A stretch of DNA of 64,000 nucleotides from Streptomyces sp. NBC_00102 (lineage in GTDB: Bacteria; Actinomycetota; Actinomycetes; Streptomycetales; Streptomycetaceae). The stretch is from contig NZ_JAPEMC010000001.1 in the NCBI RefSeq assembly GCF_026343115.1, forward strand, positions 3,162,001 to 3,226,000. The letters are read 5' to 3'. A model generated the notes under the pieces. It had not been told where the DNA came from, did not search any database, and saw only the letters and a list, made by a program, of their open reading frames with translations. The position numbers and the translations under genes were made by a program. This document shows positions 39,548-48,092 of the stretch, in pieces; the stretch's first letter is position 1; every line of letters starts with the position of its first letter.

Positions 39548-41107
39548 CTACCGGACCCCGCCCAGGTGCCCCAGCACCGTGCGTACCGCCTCGCGGACCG
39601 CCCGGCGGGCCGGGTCGGTGTGGTCGACCGCCTCGAAGCCGTGCCGCGCGCCCGGAACGGGGATCACCTCCAGTCGGAGATCCGTCCCCTTGGCCGCGAG
39701 CAGGAACTCCTCGACGGTGGCGTCGATCTCCGGCCGCTCCTTCTCCACCCGGCTCAGCACGAAGGGCAGCGGGCCCGCGGTCCCGACGGCCTCCGCAGGC
39801 CTGAACCGCCCTTCGGTCTGCGGCCAGTTGGCGAGCGGGGCCAGCATCGGATAGGTCGCCGCGACACAACGCAGGAACGAAGGAGGATCCGCCAGCAGAT
39901 CGGCGCAGAGCAGCGATCCGGCGGAGAAGAACCAGACGGCGACCCGGTCCCCGTCGACCCGCGGATCGGCGCGGACCCGCTCGACCGCCTCCGCGAGGTC
40001 CTCGGCCGCCGCCGGATAGGCCCCGAGGCCGAACAGGCGGTGGTCAAGGACGGCCCCGACCGCGCCCAGGCTCGCCACGTACCTGCCGTACCCGACGAAG
40101 GTCGGCCAGTCGCGGGGCGTCGGGCTCGCGTCACGGTCCACCGGGCCGCCGTGGACGAACAGGACGGCGGGGCGCGGGGTTTCGGCGTCGGGGTAGTAGA
40201 GGTCGACCAGCCCGTGCCGCTCCCGTTCGCGCTCGGGCACGTCCAGCAGGAACGGCCCCAGCTGCTGGGGCGATCCGGCCCGCGCGGCAACCCGGTGCCC
40301 CTCGCCGGCCACCGCCCGCCGCAGCAGGTCCGCGACGTCGGCGGGGGCGGAGAGCATCGGCCAGTGCCCGGTGGGGATTTCGAAGAGGGTGACCTCGGGG
40401 CGGGTGAGCGTCTGCACACGCGGTTCGCCCATGCCGACGAGGGACTCGATCAGATCCAGGGTCGAACCGTTCCCCGAGGCGAGGACCCCGGTGTACGGAA
40501 CACCCACGGCGGCCCCGGTGGGCGGCAGCGGTTCCACCAGCGTGCCCGCCGGGTGCGGGACCGCCCGCCGCGCCAGCAGTTCCACGTCCTCGGCGGACAG
40601 GTCGGCCGACCCGGCCCGCCGGCGCCACTCCTCGGCGGAGGGCGGCGGGATCAGGCGCGCCCCCTCGGGCGAACCACCGCCCCCGGCACGGCCCTCGGCC
40701 AGGCCGGTGCCGCCCGCCAGAAGCGCGAGGGCCCGCTCGCGCACCTTCGGATCGGGCTCGATGGCGAGGGCGGGCTCACCGTCCTGGGGGAGCCCCGCGT
40801 CCAGGTTGACGATCCGCGAGACCCGCTCCGGGCGCAGCGCGGCCGCGCCGAGGACGGGGAGGATGCCGTAGTCGTGGGCCACCAGGACCACATCGCCATC
40901 CGCCGGGTCCACTCCGTCGACGGCCCGCACCACGTCCTCGATGTGGGTGGTGAGGCCGGTGTCCGGACCGGCGGGGGCCGCCCCGTCCCCGAGGCCGGTG
41001 AGAGTGAGGGTGAGGGCCGTCGCCCCCGACTGTTCCAGGAGCCCCGCCACCCGGTCCCAGATCCAGCCTCCGGTGAACGTGCCGGGCACCAACAGGAAAA
41101 CTGTCAC
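39548..41107 (-). CDS. Double alpha/beta hydrolase fold protein
   Basis: A 519-residue protein with two hydrolase domains in tandem. The first (about 1-260) starts FLLVPGTFTGGWIWDRV like plant-esterase-type hydrolases, has Asp79 at the nucleophile elbow (LVAHDYG) instead of Ser, and ends with GHWPML. The second (about 275-519) starts AVLFVHGGPVD, has a Ser elbow FFSAGS and a catalytic-type His in GARHGFE, like prolyl-oligopeptidase/dienelactone hydrolases. An Asp nucleophile suggests dehalogenase or epoxide-hydrolase chemistry, or loss of esterase function. The GTG at 41107 was chosen because homology begins there. Confidence 0.78.
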   Translation of the reverse strand: MTVFLLVPGTFTGGWIWDRVAGLLEQSGATALTLTLTGLGDGAAPAGPDTGLTTHIEDVVRAVDGVDPADGDVVLVAHDYGILPVLGAAALRPERVSRIVNLDAGLPQDGEPALAIEPDPKVRERALALLAGGTGLAEGRAGGGGSPEGARLIPPPSAEEWRRRAGSADLSAEDVELLARRAVPHPAGTLVEPLPPTGAAVGVPYTGVLASGNGSTLDLIESLVGMGEPRVQTLTRPEVTLFEIPTGHWPMLSAPADVADLLRRAVAGEGHRVAARAGSPQQLGPFLLDVPERERERHGLVDLYYPDAETPRPAVLFVHGGPVDRDASPTPRDWPTFVGYGRYVASLGAVGAVLDHRLFGLGAYPAAAEDLAEAVERVRADPRVDGDRVAVWFFSAGSLLCADLLADPPSFLRCVAATYPMLAPLANWPQTEGRFRPAEAVGTAGPLPFVLSRVEKERPEIDATVEEFLLAAKGTDLRLEVIPVPGARHGFEAVDHTDPARRAVREAVRTVLGHLGGVR

Positions 41108-41220
41108 GGGCTGCCTCCGCCTCTTCGTGGAAAACGACGCGGCCACGTCACGAGCGCGCCCGCATCCCTTCAACTCCTGTGGCGGCGGGCCGAGTTCCCA
41201 CTCCCGGGCAGTCACACCCA

Positions 41221-41268
41221 TTCGGGTGGATCACACCGGGCACGCGGGTCCGGCGTGATCCACCCGAA
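41221..41268 (-). terminator. Intrinsic terminator after the cupin gene
   Basis: A 14-bp perfect arm (TTCGGGTGGATCAC, 41221-41234, with 41255-41268), one mismatch, then CCGG/CCGG closing a 10-nt loop; starts 20 bp past the cupin stop. Confidence 0.85.
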
Positions 41269-41287
41269 AGGGTCTGGACCCCGTGGG

Positions 41288-41653
41288 TCAGCCGATCCTG
41301 GACCGTACGTGCTCGATCACCCGGGTGAACTCGTCGGTGGGGGTGAAGTCGACGTACTGGCAGTCCTCCAGGGCCTCGGGCGCGTGTCCGGGTGCCCAGT
41401 AGAACGCCTGCCCCGCCTCGTACGTCTCGTCCCCGTCCTTCGTGTGGAGCCTGAGCCTGCCCTTGAGCATGTACCCCCAGTGCGGGCACGAGCAGAGGTC
41501 ACCGGGAAGGCCGACGAGCGCCGGGCCCATGTCGGTGCCCCGGGGGAAGTTCACGAAGGACACGCTCATCTCGCCGCCCGCGACCCGCGAACGCAGTTCG
41601 GCGTCGCCGTTGCTGAAGGCGACCGGGGTGTCGTCACGTGTCGTCGCCGTCAT
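41288..41653 (-). CDS. Cupin-domain protein
   Basis: A 121-residue small beta-barrel protein. The segment PHWGYMLKGRLRLHTKDGDETYEAGQAFYW matches the first cupin motif (the G-x5-H-x-H pattern is reduced to PHWG), followed by PGHAPEALEDCQYVDFTP for the second. It could bind a metal and a small ligand. No partner is evident. The ATG at 41653 gives the family length; the frame upstream is a shadow. Confidence 0.75.
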   Translation of the reverse strand: MTATTRDDTPVAFSNGDAELRSRVAGGEMSVSFVNFPRGTDMGPALVGLPGDLCSCPHWGYMLKGRLRLHTKDGDETYEAGQAFYWAPGHAPEALEDCQYVDFTPTDEFTRVIEHVRSRIG

Positions 41654-41827
41654 GGCCTGACTCCCTACCGGTCGTTGCGGTGGAGCCCACCGCCGGGCCC
41701 CGGCGCGCGCGCCGGGCGCGGCGGGGGCTCCCTCGCCTTCCAGCGTGCGCCGGGACGGCGGCCCGCGCACCGGGCCGTCGTACTGCGGACCGCCGTTCGC
41801 GCGGCCCGGCGTGCGACGCCACCGCAC

Positions 41828-42955
41828 CTACCGGGCCGGGTGGCTTTCGGTGATCCGGCCGACCGCGTCGGCCAGCAGATACGCGCTCCTGCCGTGCCCG
41901 GAGACCGTCACCCGGACGACCGGCGCCGGGCTGCCGCTCCCGGGCGCGATGTCGATCCGCCAGGACTCGGGGGAGTCGATGCCGAGCCCGGTGCGCGCGG
42001 TGTCCACGAGTCCGGGGAGCAGTTCGTACGGAACGGCGCGCAGGAGCATCGGGAACTCGCCGCCGGTGGACGGGCCCTCGGAGCCCACCGCCGACATCAC
42101 CTTCTCCTCGATGGTGATCCGGGTGCCCGTCTCCGTACCCATGCCGGTGACCAGGACGTTCGCGAGACGGCGCATCTCGCCGGCACGCAGGGTGGAAGCG
42201 GAGGTGGTGGAGCCCTCCACCGTGGTGACCGTGGTGGAGGATCCGGTGCGCGGCCCGGGGACCGCCGCGCCGGTCGCGGACGGGGCGGGCGGGGCGGGCG
42301 TGCCGTCGCCGTAGCGGTCGTCCAGACCGTCCCGGTGGGTAAGGAGGACCAGGGCCACCCCGGCGAGCAGACCCAGCAGCATCACCGAACACCGGCCCCA
42401 GCAGGCATCGCCGCTCTTCACCCGGGTGTGCTCGGGCGCGGTGGCGAGGTGCGCACCGGCCGCCCTGCGCGCCCACTCCTCCGTCGGCCGCCGGTCCAGT
42501 TCCACCCGCTCGCGTCGGGCCGCGTCGTACGTCACCACGAGGATCCGGCCCTCGGGGTAGTCCGCCAGGTCCACCAGGTTGACCTGCTCGTGGACGGTCA
42601 CCCGGTACGCCGGGGCGTCGTCGGGGACCACCGTGAGGTCGAACCGCACCGGTACGTCGGAGAACTCGCCGTTCGTCGCCTGCCGGCTCTCGATCCGGGC
42701 GAGCGCGACCCGGGGCGCCTGCGCGCCCTGCCGGCGGCTCCGCACCTCCCTGGGCACCTCCAGCAGCAACACGGCCACCAGCAGCCCGCCGAGACCGCAC
42801 CAGAACAGCACCACGTCCCTGAGCATCACCCCCACGACGATCGCGGTCGGCGCGCCGCCGAACAGCACGCTCACCACCAGCCCGGCCAGCAGGGAAAGCA
42901 CCTGCCGTGCCACCGGCCGGACCGGCTGTGCGGACGTCTCCCCCGTCGTCACCAT
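41828..42955 (-). CDS. Hypothetical membrane protein
   Basis: A 375-residue protein. Two N-terminal helices (about 15-65; LLAGLVVSVLFGG, DVVLFWCGLGGLLVAVLL) precede a cytoplasmic domain of about 125 residues (FDLTVVPDDAPAYRVTVHEQVNLVDLADYPEGRILVV, a DUF3592-like beta domain). A third helix (CSVMLLGLLAGVALVLL, about 185-205) leads to an extracytoplasmic Thr/Ser-rich segment and a C-terminal domain. I do not recognise a function. The ATG at 42955 puts the first helix at the N-terminus. Confidence 0.7.
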   Translation of the reverse strand: MVTTGETSAQPVRPVARQVLSLLAGLVVSVLFGGAPTAIVVGVMLRDVVLFWCGLGGLLVAVLLLEVPREVRSRRQGAQAPRVALARIESRQATNGEFSDVPVRFDLTVVPDDAPAYRVTVHEQVNLVDLADYPEGRILVVTYDAARRERVELDRRPTEEWARRAAGAHLATAPEHTRVKSGDACWGRCSVMLLGLLAGVALVLLTHRDGLDDRYGDGTPAPPAPSATGAAVPGPRTGSSTTVTTVEGSTTSASTLRAGEMRRLANVLVTGMGTETGTRITIEEKVMSAVGSEGPSTGGEFPMLLRAVPYELLPGLVDTARTGLGIDSPESWRIDIAPGSGSPAPVVRVTVSGHGRSAYLLADAVGRITESHPAR

Positions 42956-43234
42956 GGCCACGATTGTCCACGGCACGGGTGACCGCGAGAAGGCGAACGG
43001 TGGAACGCCGGCCGCGGGAGAGCGGCGGGCCGGTGGACGCGCCCGCGTTGCGGCGTCCGGGTGAAACCGGCTGACCCCCGGCGCCCGCACCCGGGCCGGG
43101 CGGGGCCGGGTCGGCATCGTGGCCCGGGTCCCGAGGGCCGTTCGTCCGGCTCCCGGCCCACCGCTCGGGCCCGCCACGCGAGCAGCCCTCGCGCCGACGA
43201 ACCGACCCAGCACCCCCGTCCCCAGGAGGACTCC

Positions 43235-44020
43235 ATGCTCGGCACCGACTTCCGTACCGGATCACCCAACTGGCTCGACCTCGGCAGCCCCGACACCCGG
43301 GCCGCCGCCGCCTTCTACCGGGCCGTCTTCGGCTGGGAGTTCGTCTCCGCCGGGCCCGAGACCGGCGGGTACGGGTTCTTCCGGACCGACGGGAAGACCG
43401 CCGCGGCCCTCGGCCCGCTCACCGAGCAGGGCGCCTCGTCCGCCTGGACGGTCCACTTCAAGACCGACGACATCGGGGCCACCGTCCAGGCCGTCAGGGA
43501 CGGCGGCGGGACGGTCCGGGCCGAACCCATGGACGTCATGGGCGAGGGGACGCTCGCGCAGGTCACCGACGCGCAGGGCGCCGACTTCGCGCTCTGGCAG
43601 CCCGGCAGGACGGCCGGGCTGGAGATCGCCTCCGCGCCGAACAGTCTCATCTGGGTGGAGCTGCACGTGCCCGACCCGGTCGCCGACATCGCTTTCTACC
43701 AGGGCCTGTTCGGCTGGCGGACCCAGGACATGCCGGTGCCCGGGATGACGTACCGGGTGCTGAGCACCGAGGACGGCGACCTGCAGGACTCCACCTTCGG
43801 CGGGGCGGCTCCGGCCGACGACGCGAGCGGCGGCGAGCAGTCCCGCTGGGTGCCCTACTTCCACGTGACGGACGTCGACGCGACCGTGGCGGCGACCACC
43901 GACCACGGCGGGACGGTGCTGATGCCGGCCGCCGACATGTCCGACGTCGGCCGGATGGCCTGGCTCGCGGACCCCTTCGGCGCGGTCTTCGCGCTGCTGA
44001 GGCCCGACCCCCGGATGTAG
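43235..44020 (+). CDS. Two-domain VOC (glyoxalase/bleomycin-resistance) family protein
   Basis: A 261-residue protein made of two VOC repeats (NWLDLGSPDTRAAAAFYRAVFGWEF and LIWVELHVPDPVADIAFYQGLFGWR begin each). It resembles CFP30B/hydroxylase-like Streptomyces proteins that bind or modify small molecules. The ATG at 43235 follows a strong AGGAGGA site. Metal ligands are not obvious, so it may be a binding protein rather than an enzyme. Confidence 0.88.
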   Translation: MLGTDFRTGSPNWLDLGSPDTRAAAAFYRAVFGWEFVSAGPETGGYGFFRTDGKTAAALGPLTEQGASSAWTVHFKTDDIGATVQAVRDGGGTVRAEPMDVMGEGTLAQVTDAQGADFALWQPGRTAGLEIASAPNSLIWVELHVPDPVADIAFYQGLFGWRTQDMPVPGMTYRVLSTEDGDLQDSTFGGAAPADDASGGEQSRWVPYFHVTDVDATVAATTDHGGTVLMPAADMSDVGRMAWLADPFGAVFALLRPDPRM

Positions 44021-44035
44021 GGACCCGGCGGGGTC

Positions 44036-47000
44036 TCAGTCGTCCCCGCCCTCCAGCTCGCCCTCGGTCTCCAGGAAGACCTGGCGCAGCGCTTCGAGGA
44101 CGGCCGGGTCGGGCTTCGCCCACATCCCGCGCGACTCGGCCTCCAGGAGGCGTTCGGCGATCCCGTGCAGCGCCCAGGGGTTGGCCTGCTGGAGGAACTC
44201 CCGGTTCTCCGGGTCGAGTACGTACGTCTGGGTGAGCTTGTCGTACATCCAGTCGGCCACGACGCCGGTCGTGGCGTCGTAGCCGAACAAGTAGTCCACG
44301 GTGGCGGCGAGTTCGAAGGCGCCCTTGTAGCCGTGGCGGCGCATCGCCTCGATCCAGCGGGGGTTGACCACGCGGGCGCGGAAGACCCGCGAGGTCTCCT
44401 CGACCAGGGTGCGGGTGCGGACGGTCTCGGGGCGGGTGGAGTCGCCGATGTACGCCTCGGGGGCGGTGCCCTTCAGCGCGCGCACGGCCGCCACCATGCC
44501 GCCGTGGTACTGGAAGTAGTCGTCCGAGTCCGCGATGTCGTGCTCGCGGGTGTCGGTGTTCTTCGCGGCGACCTCGATGCGCTTGTACGCGGTCTCCATC
44601 TCCTCGCGCGCCGGGCGCCCGTCGAGCTCACGCCCGTAGGCGTAGCCGCCCCACACCGTGTAGACCTCGGCGAGGTCGGCGTCGGTGCGCCAGTCGCGGG
44701 AGTCGATGAGCTGGAGGAGCCCGGCACCGTACGTTCCCGGGCGCGAGCCGAAGATCCGGGTGGTGGCCCGGCGTTCGTCACCGTGCTCGGCGAGGTCGGC
44801 CTGGGTGTGGGCGCGTACGAAGTTCCGCTCGGCCGGTTCGTCGAGCGAGGCGGCGAGCCGTACGGCGTCGTCCAGCAGGCCCACCGTGTGCGGGAAGGCA
44901 TCCCGGAAGAAGCCGGAGATGCGCAGCGTCACGTCGATGCGGGGGCGGCCCAACTCCTCGTAGGGGATGGGCTCCAGGCCGGTGACGCGGCGCGAGGCGT
45001 CGTCCCAGACGGGGCGGATGCCGAGCAGCGCGAACGCCTCGGCGATGTCGTCGCCCGCCGTGCGCATCGCGCTGGTGCCCCAGAGCGAGAGGCCGACGGA
45101 GGAGGGCCAGTCGCCGTTGTCGGTGCGGTAGCGCTCCAGCAGCGAGTCGGCGAGCGCCTGACCGGTCTCCCAGGCGAGCTTGGAGGGGACGGCCTTCGGG
45201 TCGACGGAGTAGAAGTTGCGGCCGGTCGGCAGCACGTTGACGAGCCCGCGCAGCGGTGAGCCGGAGGGCCCGGCGGGCACGAAGCCGCCGTTCAACGCGT
45301 GGACGGCGTGGGTGAGTTCGTCGGTGGTGGCGGCGAGGCGCGGCACCACCTCGGTGGCGGCGAAGGTGAGGATGTCGGCGACGGCGGGCGGCAGGCCGGC
45401 GGCCACGCCCGCGACGGCGGCCGGGTCCCAGCCGGCGTCCTCCATCGCCTGGACCAGGGCACGGGCCTGCTCCTCGATTTCGTCGGCGGCGGTGCGGGTG
45501 GCAGCCGACTCGTCCAGGCCGAGCGCCTCGCGCAGCCCGGGGAGCGAGGCCGTACCGCCCCAGATCTGGCGGGCGCGGAGCACCGCGAGGACCAGGTTGA
45601 CCCGGTCGCCGCCCGCCGGGGGGTTGCCCAGCACGTGCAGGCCGTCGCGGATCTGGACGTCCTTGATCTCACAGAGCCAGCCGTCGAGATGCATGATGAA
45701 CTCGTCGAAGCCCTCGTCCTGGGGCCGGTCTTCGAGCCCGAGGTCGTGGTCGAGCTTCGCGGCCTGGATGAGGGTCCAGATCTGGGCGCGGATCGCGGGC
45801 AGCTTCGCCGGGTCCATCGCGGCGATCTGGGCGTGCTCGTCGAGGAGTTGCTCCAGGCGCGCGATGTCGCCGTAGCTGTCGGCGCGGGCCATCGGCGGCA
45901 CCAGGTGGTCGACCAGCGTGGCGTGCGCCCGGCGCTTGGCCTGGGTGCCCTCGCCCGGGTCGTTGACGAGGAACGGGTAGACCAGCGGCAGGTCGCCGAG
46001 GGCCGCGTCCGGGCCGCAGGCCGCGGAGAGCCCGGCGTTCTTGCCGGGCAGCCACTCCAGGTTGCCGTGCTTGCCGAGGTGGATCATCGCGTCGGCGCCG
46101 AACCCGCCGTCCTCGGCGCGGGCGGCGATCCAGCGGTAGGCAGCCAGATAGTGGTGCGAGGGCGGCAGATCGGGGTCGTGGTAGATCGCGATCGGGTTCT
46201 CGCCGAAGCCGCGGGGCGGCTGGATGAGGATCAGCAGATTGCCGCGCCGCAGCGCCGCGAGGACGATGTCGCCCTCCGGGTTCGCCGAACGGTCCACGAA
46301 CATCTCGCCCGGCGCCGGGCCCCAGTGCTCCTCCACCGCAGCGCGCAGTTCGGCGGGGAGACCGGCGAACCAGCGGCGGTAGTCGGCCGCCGGGATACGG
46401 ACCGGGTTCGCGGCCAACTGCTCCTCGGTCAGCCACTCCTGGTCGTGGCCGCCCGCCTCGATCAGCGCGTGGATCAGCTCGTCGCCGTCGCCGGAGACCA
46501 GGCCCGGGATCTCGCCCTCTGGCCCGAAGTCGTACCCCTCGGCGCGCAGCCGGCGCAGCAGGGCGACGGCGCTCGCGGGGGTGTCCAGGCCGACCGCGTT
46601 GCCGATGCGGGAGTGCTTGGTCGGGTACGCGGAGAGCACGAGGGCGATCCGCTTCTCCGCGTTCGGGATGTGCCGCAGGCGGGCGTGCCGGACGGCGATC
46701 CCGGCGACCCGGGCAGCGCGTTCAGGGTCGGGGACGTACGCGGGCAGGCCGTCCGCGTCGATCTCCTTGAAGGAGAACGGCACCGTGATCAGGCGCCCGT
46801 CGAACTCCGGCACCGCGATCTGGGTGGCCGCGTCCAGCGGGGAGACGCCCTCGTCGTTCTCCTCCCAGGCGCTGCGCGAGCCGGTCAGGCAGAGCGCCTG
46901 GAGGATCGGTACGTCGAGCCCGGTCAGGGCGCCCGCGTCCCAGGACTCGTCGTCGCCGCCGGCCGAGGCTTCGGCGGGGCGGGTGCCGCCGGCCGCGAGG

Positions 47001-47659
47001 ACGGTGGTCACGATCGCGTCGGCCGCGCGCAGGGCGTCGATCAGTCCGGACTCGGGGGTACGGAGCGAGGCCACGTAGAGCGGCAGGGCTCGGGCCCCGG
47101 CGTCCTCCACGGCACGGCAGAGCGCCTCCACGAACCCGGTGTTGCCGCTCATGTGGTGGGCGCGGTAGTAGAGCACCGCCACCGTGGGCGCGCCGTCCGG
47201 GAGTGCGGGGGCGGGGAGTTCGCGGGCGGTCCGCTCCAGCGGGCCCCAGGCGGGGGCCGGGGCGGGCGGCTCGAAGCCGTGGCCGGTGAGCAGCACGGTG
47301 TCGGAGAGGAACCGGGCCAGCTGGTCGAGGTTGTCCGGGCCGCCGTGCGCGAGGTAGGCGTGGGCCTCGGCGGCGATGCCGATCGGGACGGTGGACGCGG
47401 CCATCAGCTGGGCGTCGGGGGCCTGTTCACCGGTGAGGACGACGACCGGGAGCCCGGCGGCCCGCACCTGGTCGAGCCCCTCCTCCCAGGCGCGCACCCC
47501 GCCGAGGAGGCGGACCACGACGAGTTCGGCCCCGTCGAGCAGCGCCGGGAGGCCGTCGAGCGGGAGGCGGGAGGGGTTGGCCCAGCGGTAGCGGACCGGG
47601 CCCTCGCAGGCACGGGCGCTCAGCAGGTCGGTGTCGGAGGTCGACAGGAGCAGGATCAT
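44036..47659 (-). CDS. cobN: Cobaltochelatase subunit CobN
   Basis: A 1207-residue large subunit of the ATP-dependent cobaltochelatase that inserts cobalt into hydrogenobyrinic acid a,c-diamide. Typical segments include LSAYPTKHSRIGNAVGLDTPASAV, PPRGFGENPIAIYHDPDLPPSHHYLA, MIHLGKHGNLEWLPGK and MYDKLTQTYVLDPENREFLQQANPWAL. Length matches the family (about 1200). Transcription should be controlled by the cobalamin riboswitch directly upstream. CobS/CobT or ChlI/D-type partners are not in the window. Confidence 0.96.
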   Translation of the reverse strand: MILLLSTSDTDLLSARACEGPVRYRWANPSRLPLDGLPALLDGAELVVVRLLGGVRAWEEGLDQVRAAGLPVVVLTGEQAPDAQLMAASTVPIGIAAEAHAYLAHGGPDNLDQLARFLSDTVLLTGHGFEPPAPAPAWGPLERTARELPAPALPDGAPTVAVLYYRAHHMSGNTGFVEALCRAVEDAGARALPLYVASLRTPESGLIDALRAADAIVTTVLAAGGTRPAEASAGGDDESWDAGALTGLDVPILQALCLTGSRSAWEENDEGVSPLDAATQIAVPEFDGRLITVPFSFKEIDADGLPAYVPDPERAARVAGIAVRHARLRHIPNAEKRIALVLSAYPTKHSRIGNAVGLDTPASAVALLRRLRAEGYDFGPEGEIPGLVSGDGDELIHALIEAGGHDQEWLTEEQLAANPVRIPAADYRRWFAGLPAELRAAVEEHWGPAPGEMFVDRSANPEGDIVLAALRRGNLLILIQPPRGFGENPIAIYHDPDLPPSHHYLAAYRWIAARAEDGGFGADAMIHLGKHGNLEWLPGKNAGLSAACGPDAALGDLPLVYPFLVNDPGEGTQAKRRAHATLVDHLVPPMARADSYGDIARLEQLLDEHAQIAAMDPAKLPAIRAQIWTLIQAAKLDHDLGLEDRPQDEGFDEFIMHLDGWLCEIKDVQIRDGLHVLGNPPAGGDRVNLVLAVLRARQIWGGTASLPGLREALGLDESAATRTAADEIEEQARALVQAMEDAGWDPAAVAGVAAGLPPAVADILTFAATEVVPRLAATTDELTHAVHALNGGFVPAGPSGSPLRGLVNVLPTGRNFYSVDPKAVPSKLAWETGQALADSLLERYRTDNGDWPSSVGLSLWGTSAMRTAGDDIAEAFALLGIRPVWDDASRRVTGLEPIPYEELGRPRIDVTLRISGFFRDAFPHTVGLLDDAVRLAASLDEPAERNFVRAHTQADLAEHGDERRATTRIFGSRPGTYGAGLLQLIDSRDWRTDADLAEVYTVWGGYAYGRELDGRPAREEMETAYKRIEVAAKNTDTREHDIADSDDYFQYHGGMVAAVRALKGTAPEAYIGDSTRPETVRTRTLVEETSRVFRARVVNPRWIEAMRRHGYKGAFELAATVDYLFGYDATTGVVADWMYDKLTQTYVLDPENREFLQQANPWALHGIAERLLEAESRGMWAKPDPAVLEALRQVFLETEGELEGGDD

Positions 47660-47689
47660 GCCGAGTCAGCCCTTCCCCGGGGTGTCCAC

Positions 47690-47838
47690 GCCCCGGGCGG
47701 TGTCGGACGGCGGGAGTTCCTGACTCGTACGGCCGCGTCAGCGGGACGTACTCACAGTGGCGGGACCGCGCCGGAATCTCACCGGGCTTCCTCCCATGGC
47801 GCCGTCTGGCGTCGGCGGACCGAATGGTCCACCGCGAG
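47690..47838 (-). ncRNA. Cobalamin riboswitch controlling cobN
   Basis: On the cobN strand the leader reads GGGAGGAAGCCCGGTGAGA, then TTCCGGCGCGGTCCCGCC, the B12 box GCCACTG (47755-47761) and GTCAGGAACTCCCG. These are the hallmark conserved pieces of the adenosylcobalamin aptamer in the right order. It ends about 30 bp before the cobN start, so it could also hide the ribosome site. Confidence 0.92.
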
Positions 47839-47839
47839 C

Positions 47840-47868
47840 ATCCTAAGGGCCCGGCCCCCGTCGCGGCA
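47840..47868 (-). promoter_or_regulatory. Candidate cobN promoter
   Basis: A TAGGAT -10 element (47840-47845 on the gene strand) lies just before the riboswitch, with a weak -35 (TGCCGC) 17 bp upstream. Position relative to the aptamer supports it. Confidence 0.4.
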
Positions 47869-48092
47869 GGGGGCCTCCGGTGGGCGGCACAGGTCACATG
47901 TGCGCGCCGGTGACCTTCATGGGGCTGTCGTGCGGAGCATGCTGGGCTCGCGCGGCCCTGTGCCGCGCCTCGCGGCGTAGTCGTCGGTCGCCGACGCTCC
48001 GCGTCGCCTCCCTCCTCCGCCTTGCGACGCACGGCACAGGACCCCGCTCCCTGATCCAGCCTGCTCCGGACGACAGCCCCTGGGACGTGGGT
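47869..48092. other. Spacer between cobN riboswitch and cobG
   Basis: About 220 bp without a convincing gene. It has an inverted repeat AGGTCAC (47891) / GTGACCT (47910) around a GC-rich loop, then a GC-rich stretch. A cobG promoter must be here, but I see no second cobalamin aptamer on the plus strand. Confidence 0.5.

Noticed and set aside
39294..39869. A minus-strand frame giving an ARGHAGT-type repeat protein
   Set aside because: It only translates the octamer array and a shadow of the hydrolase gene. No start context and no plausible fold.
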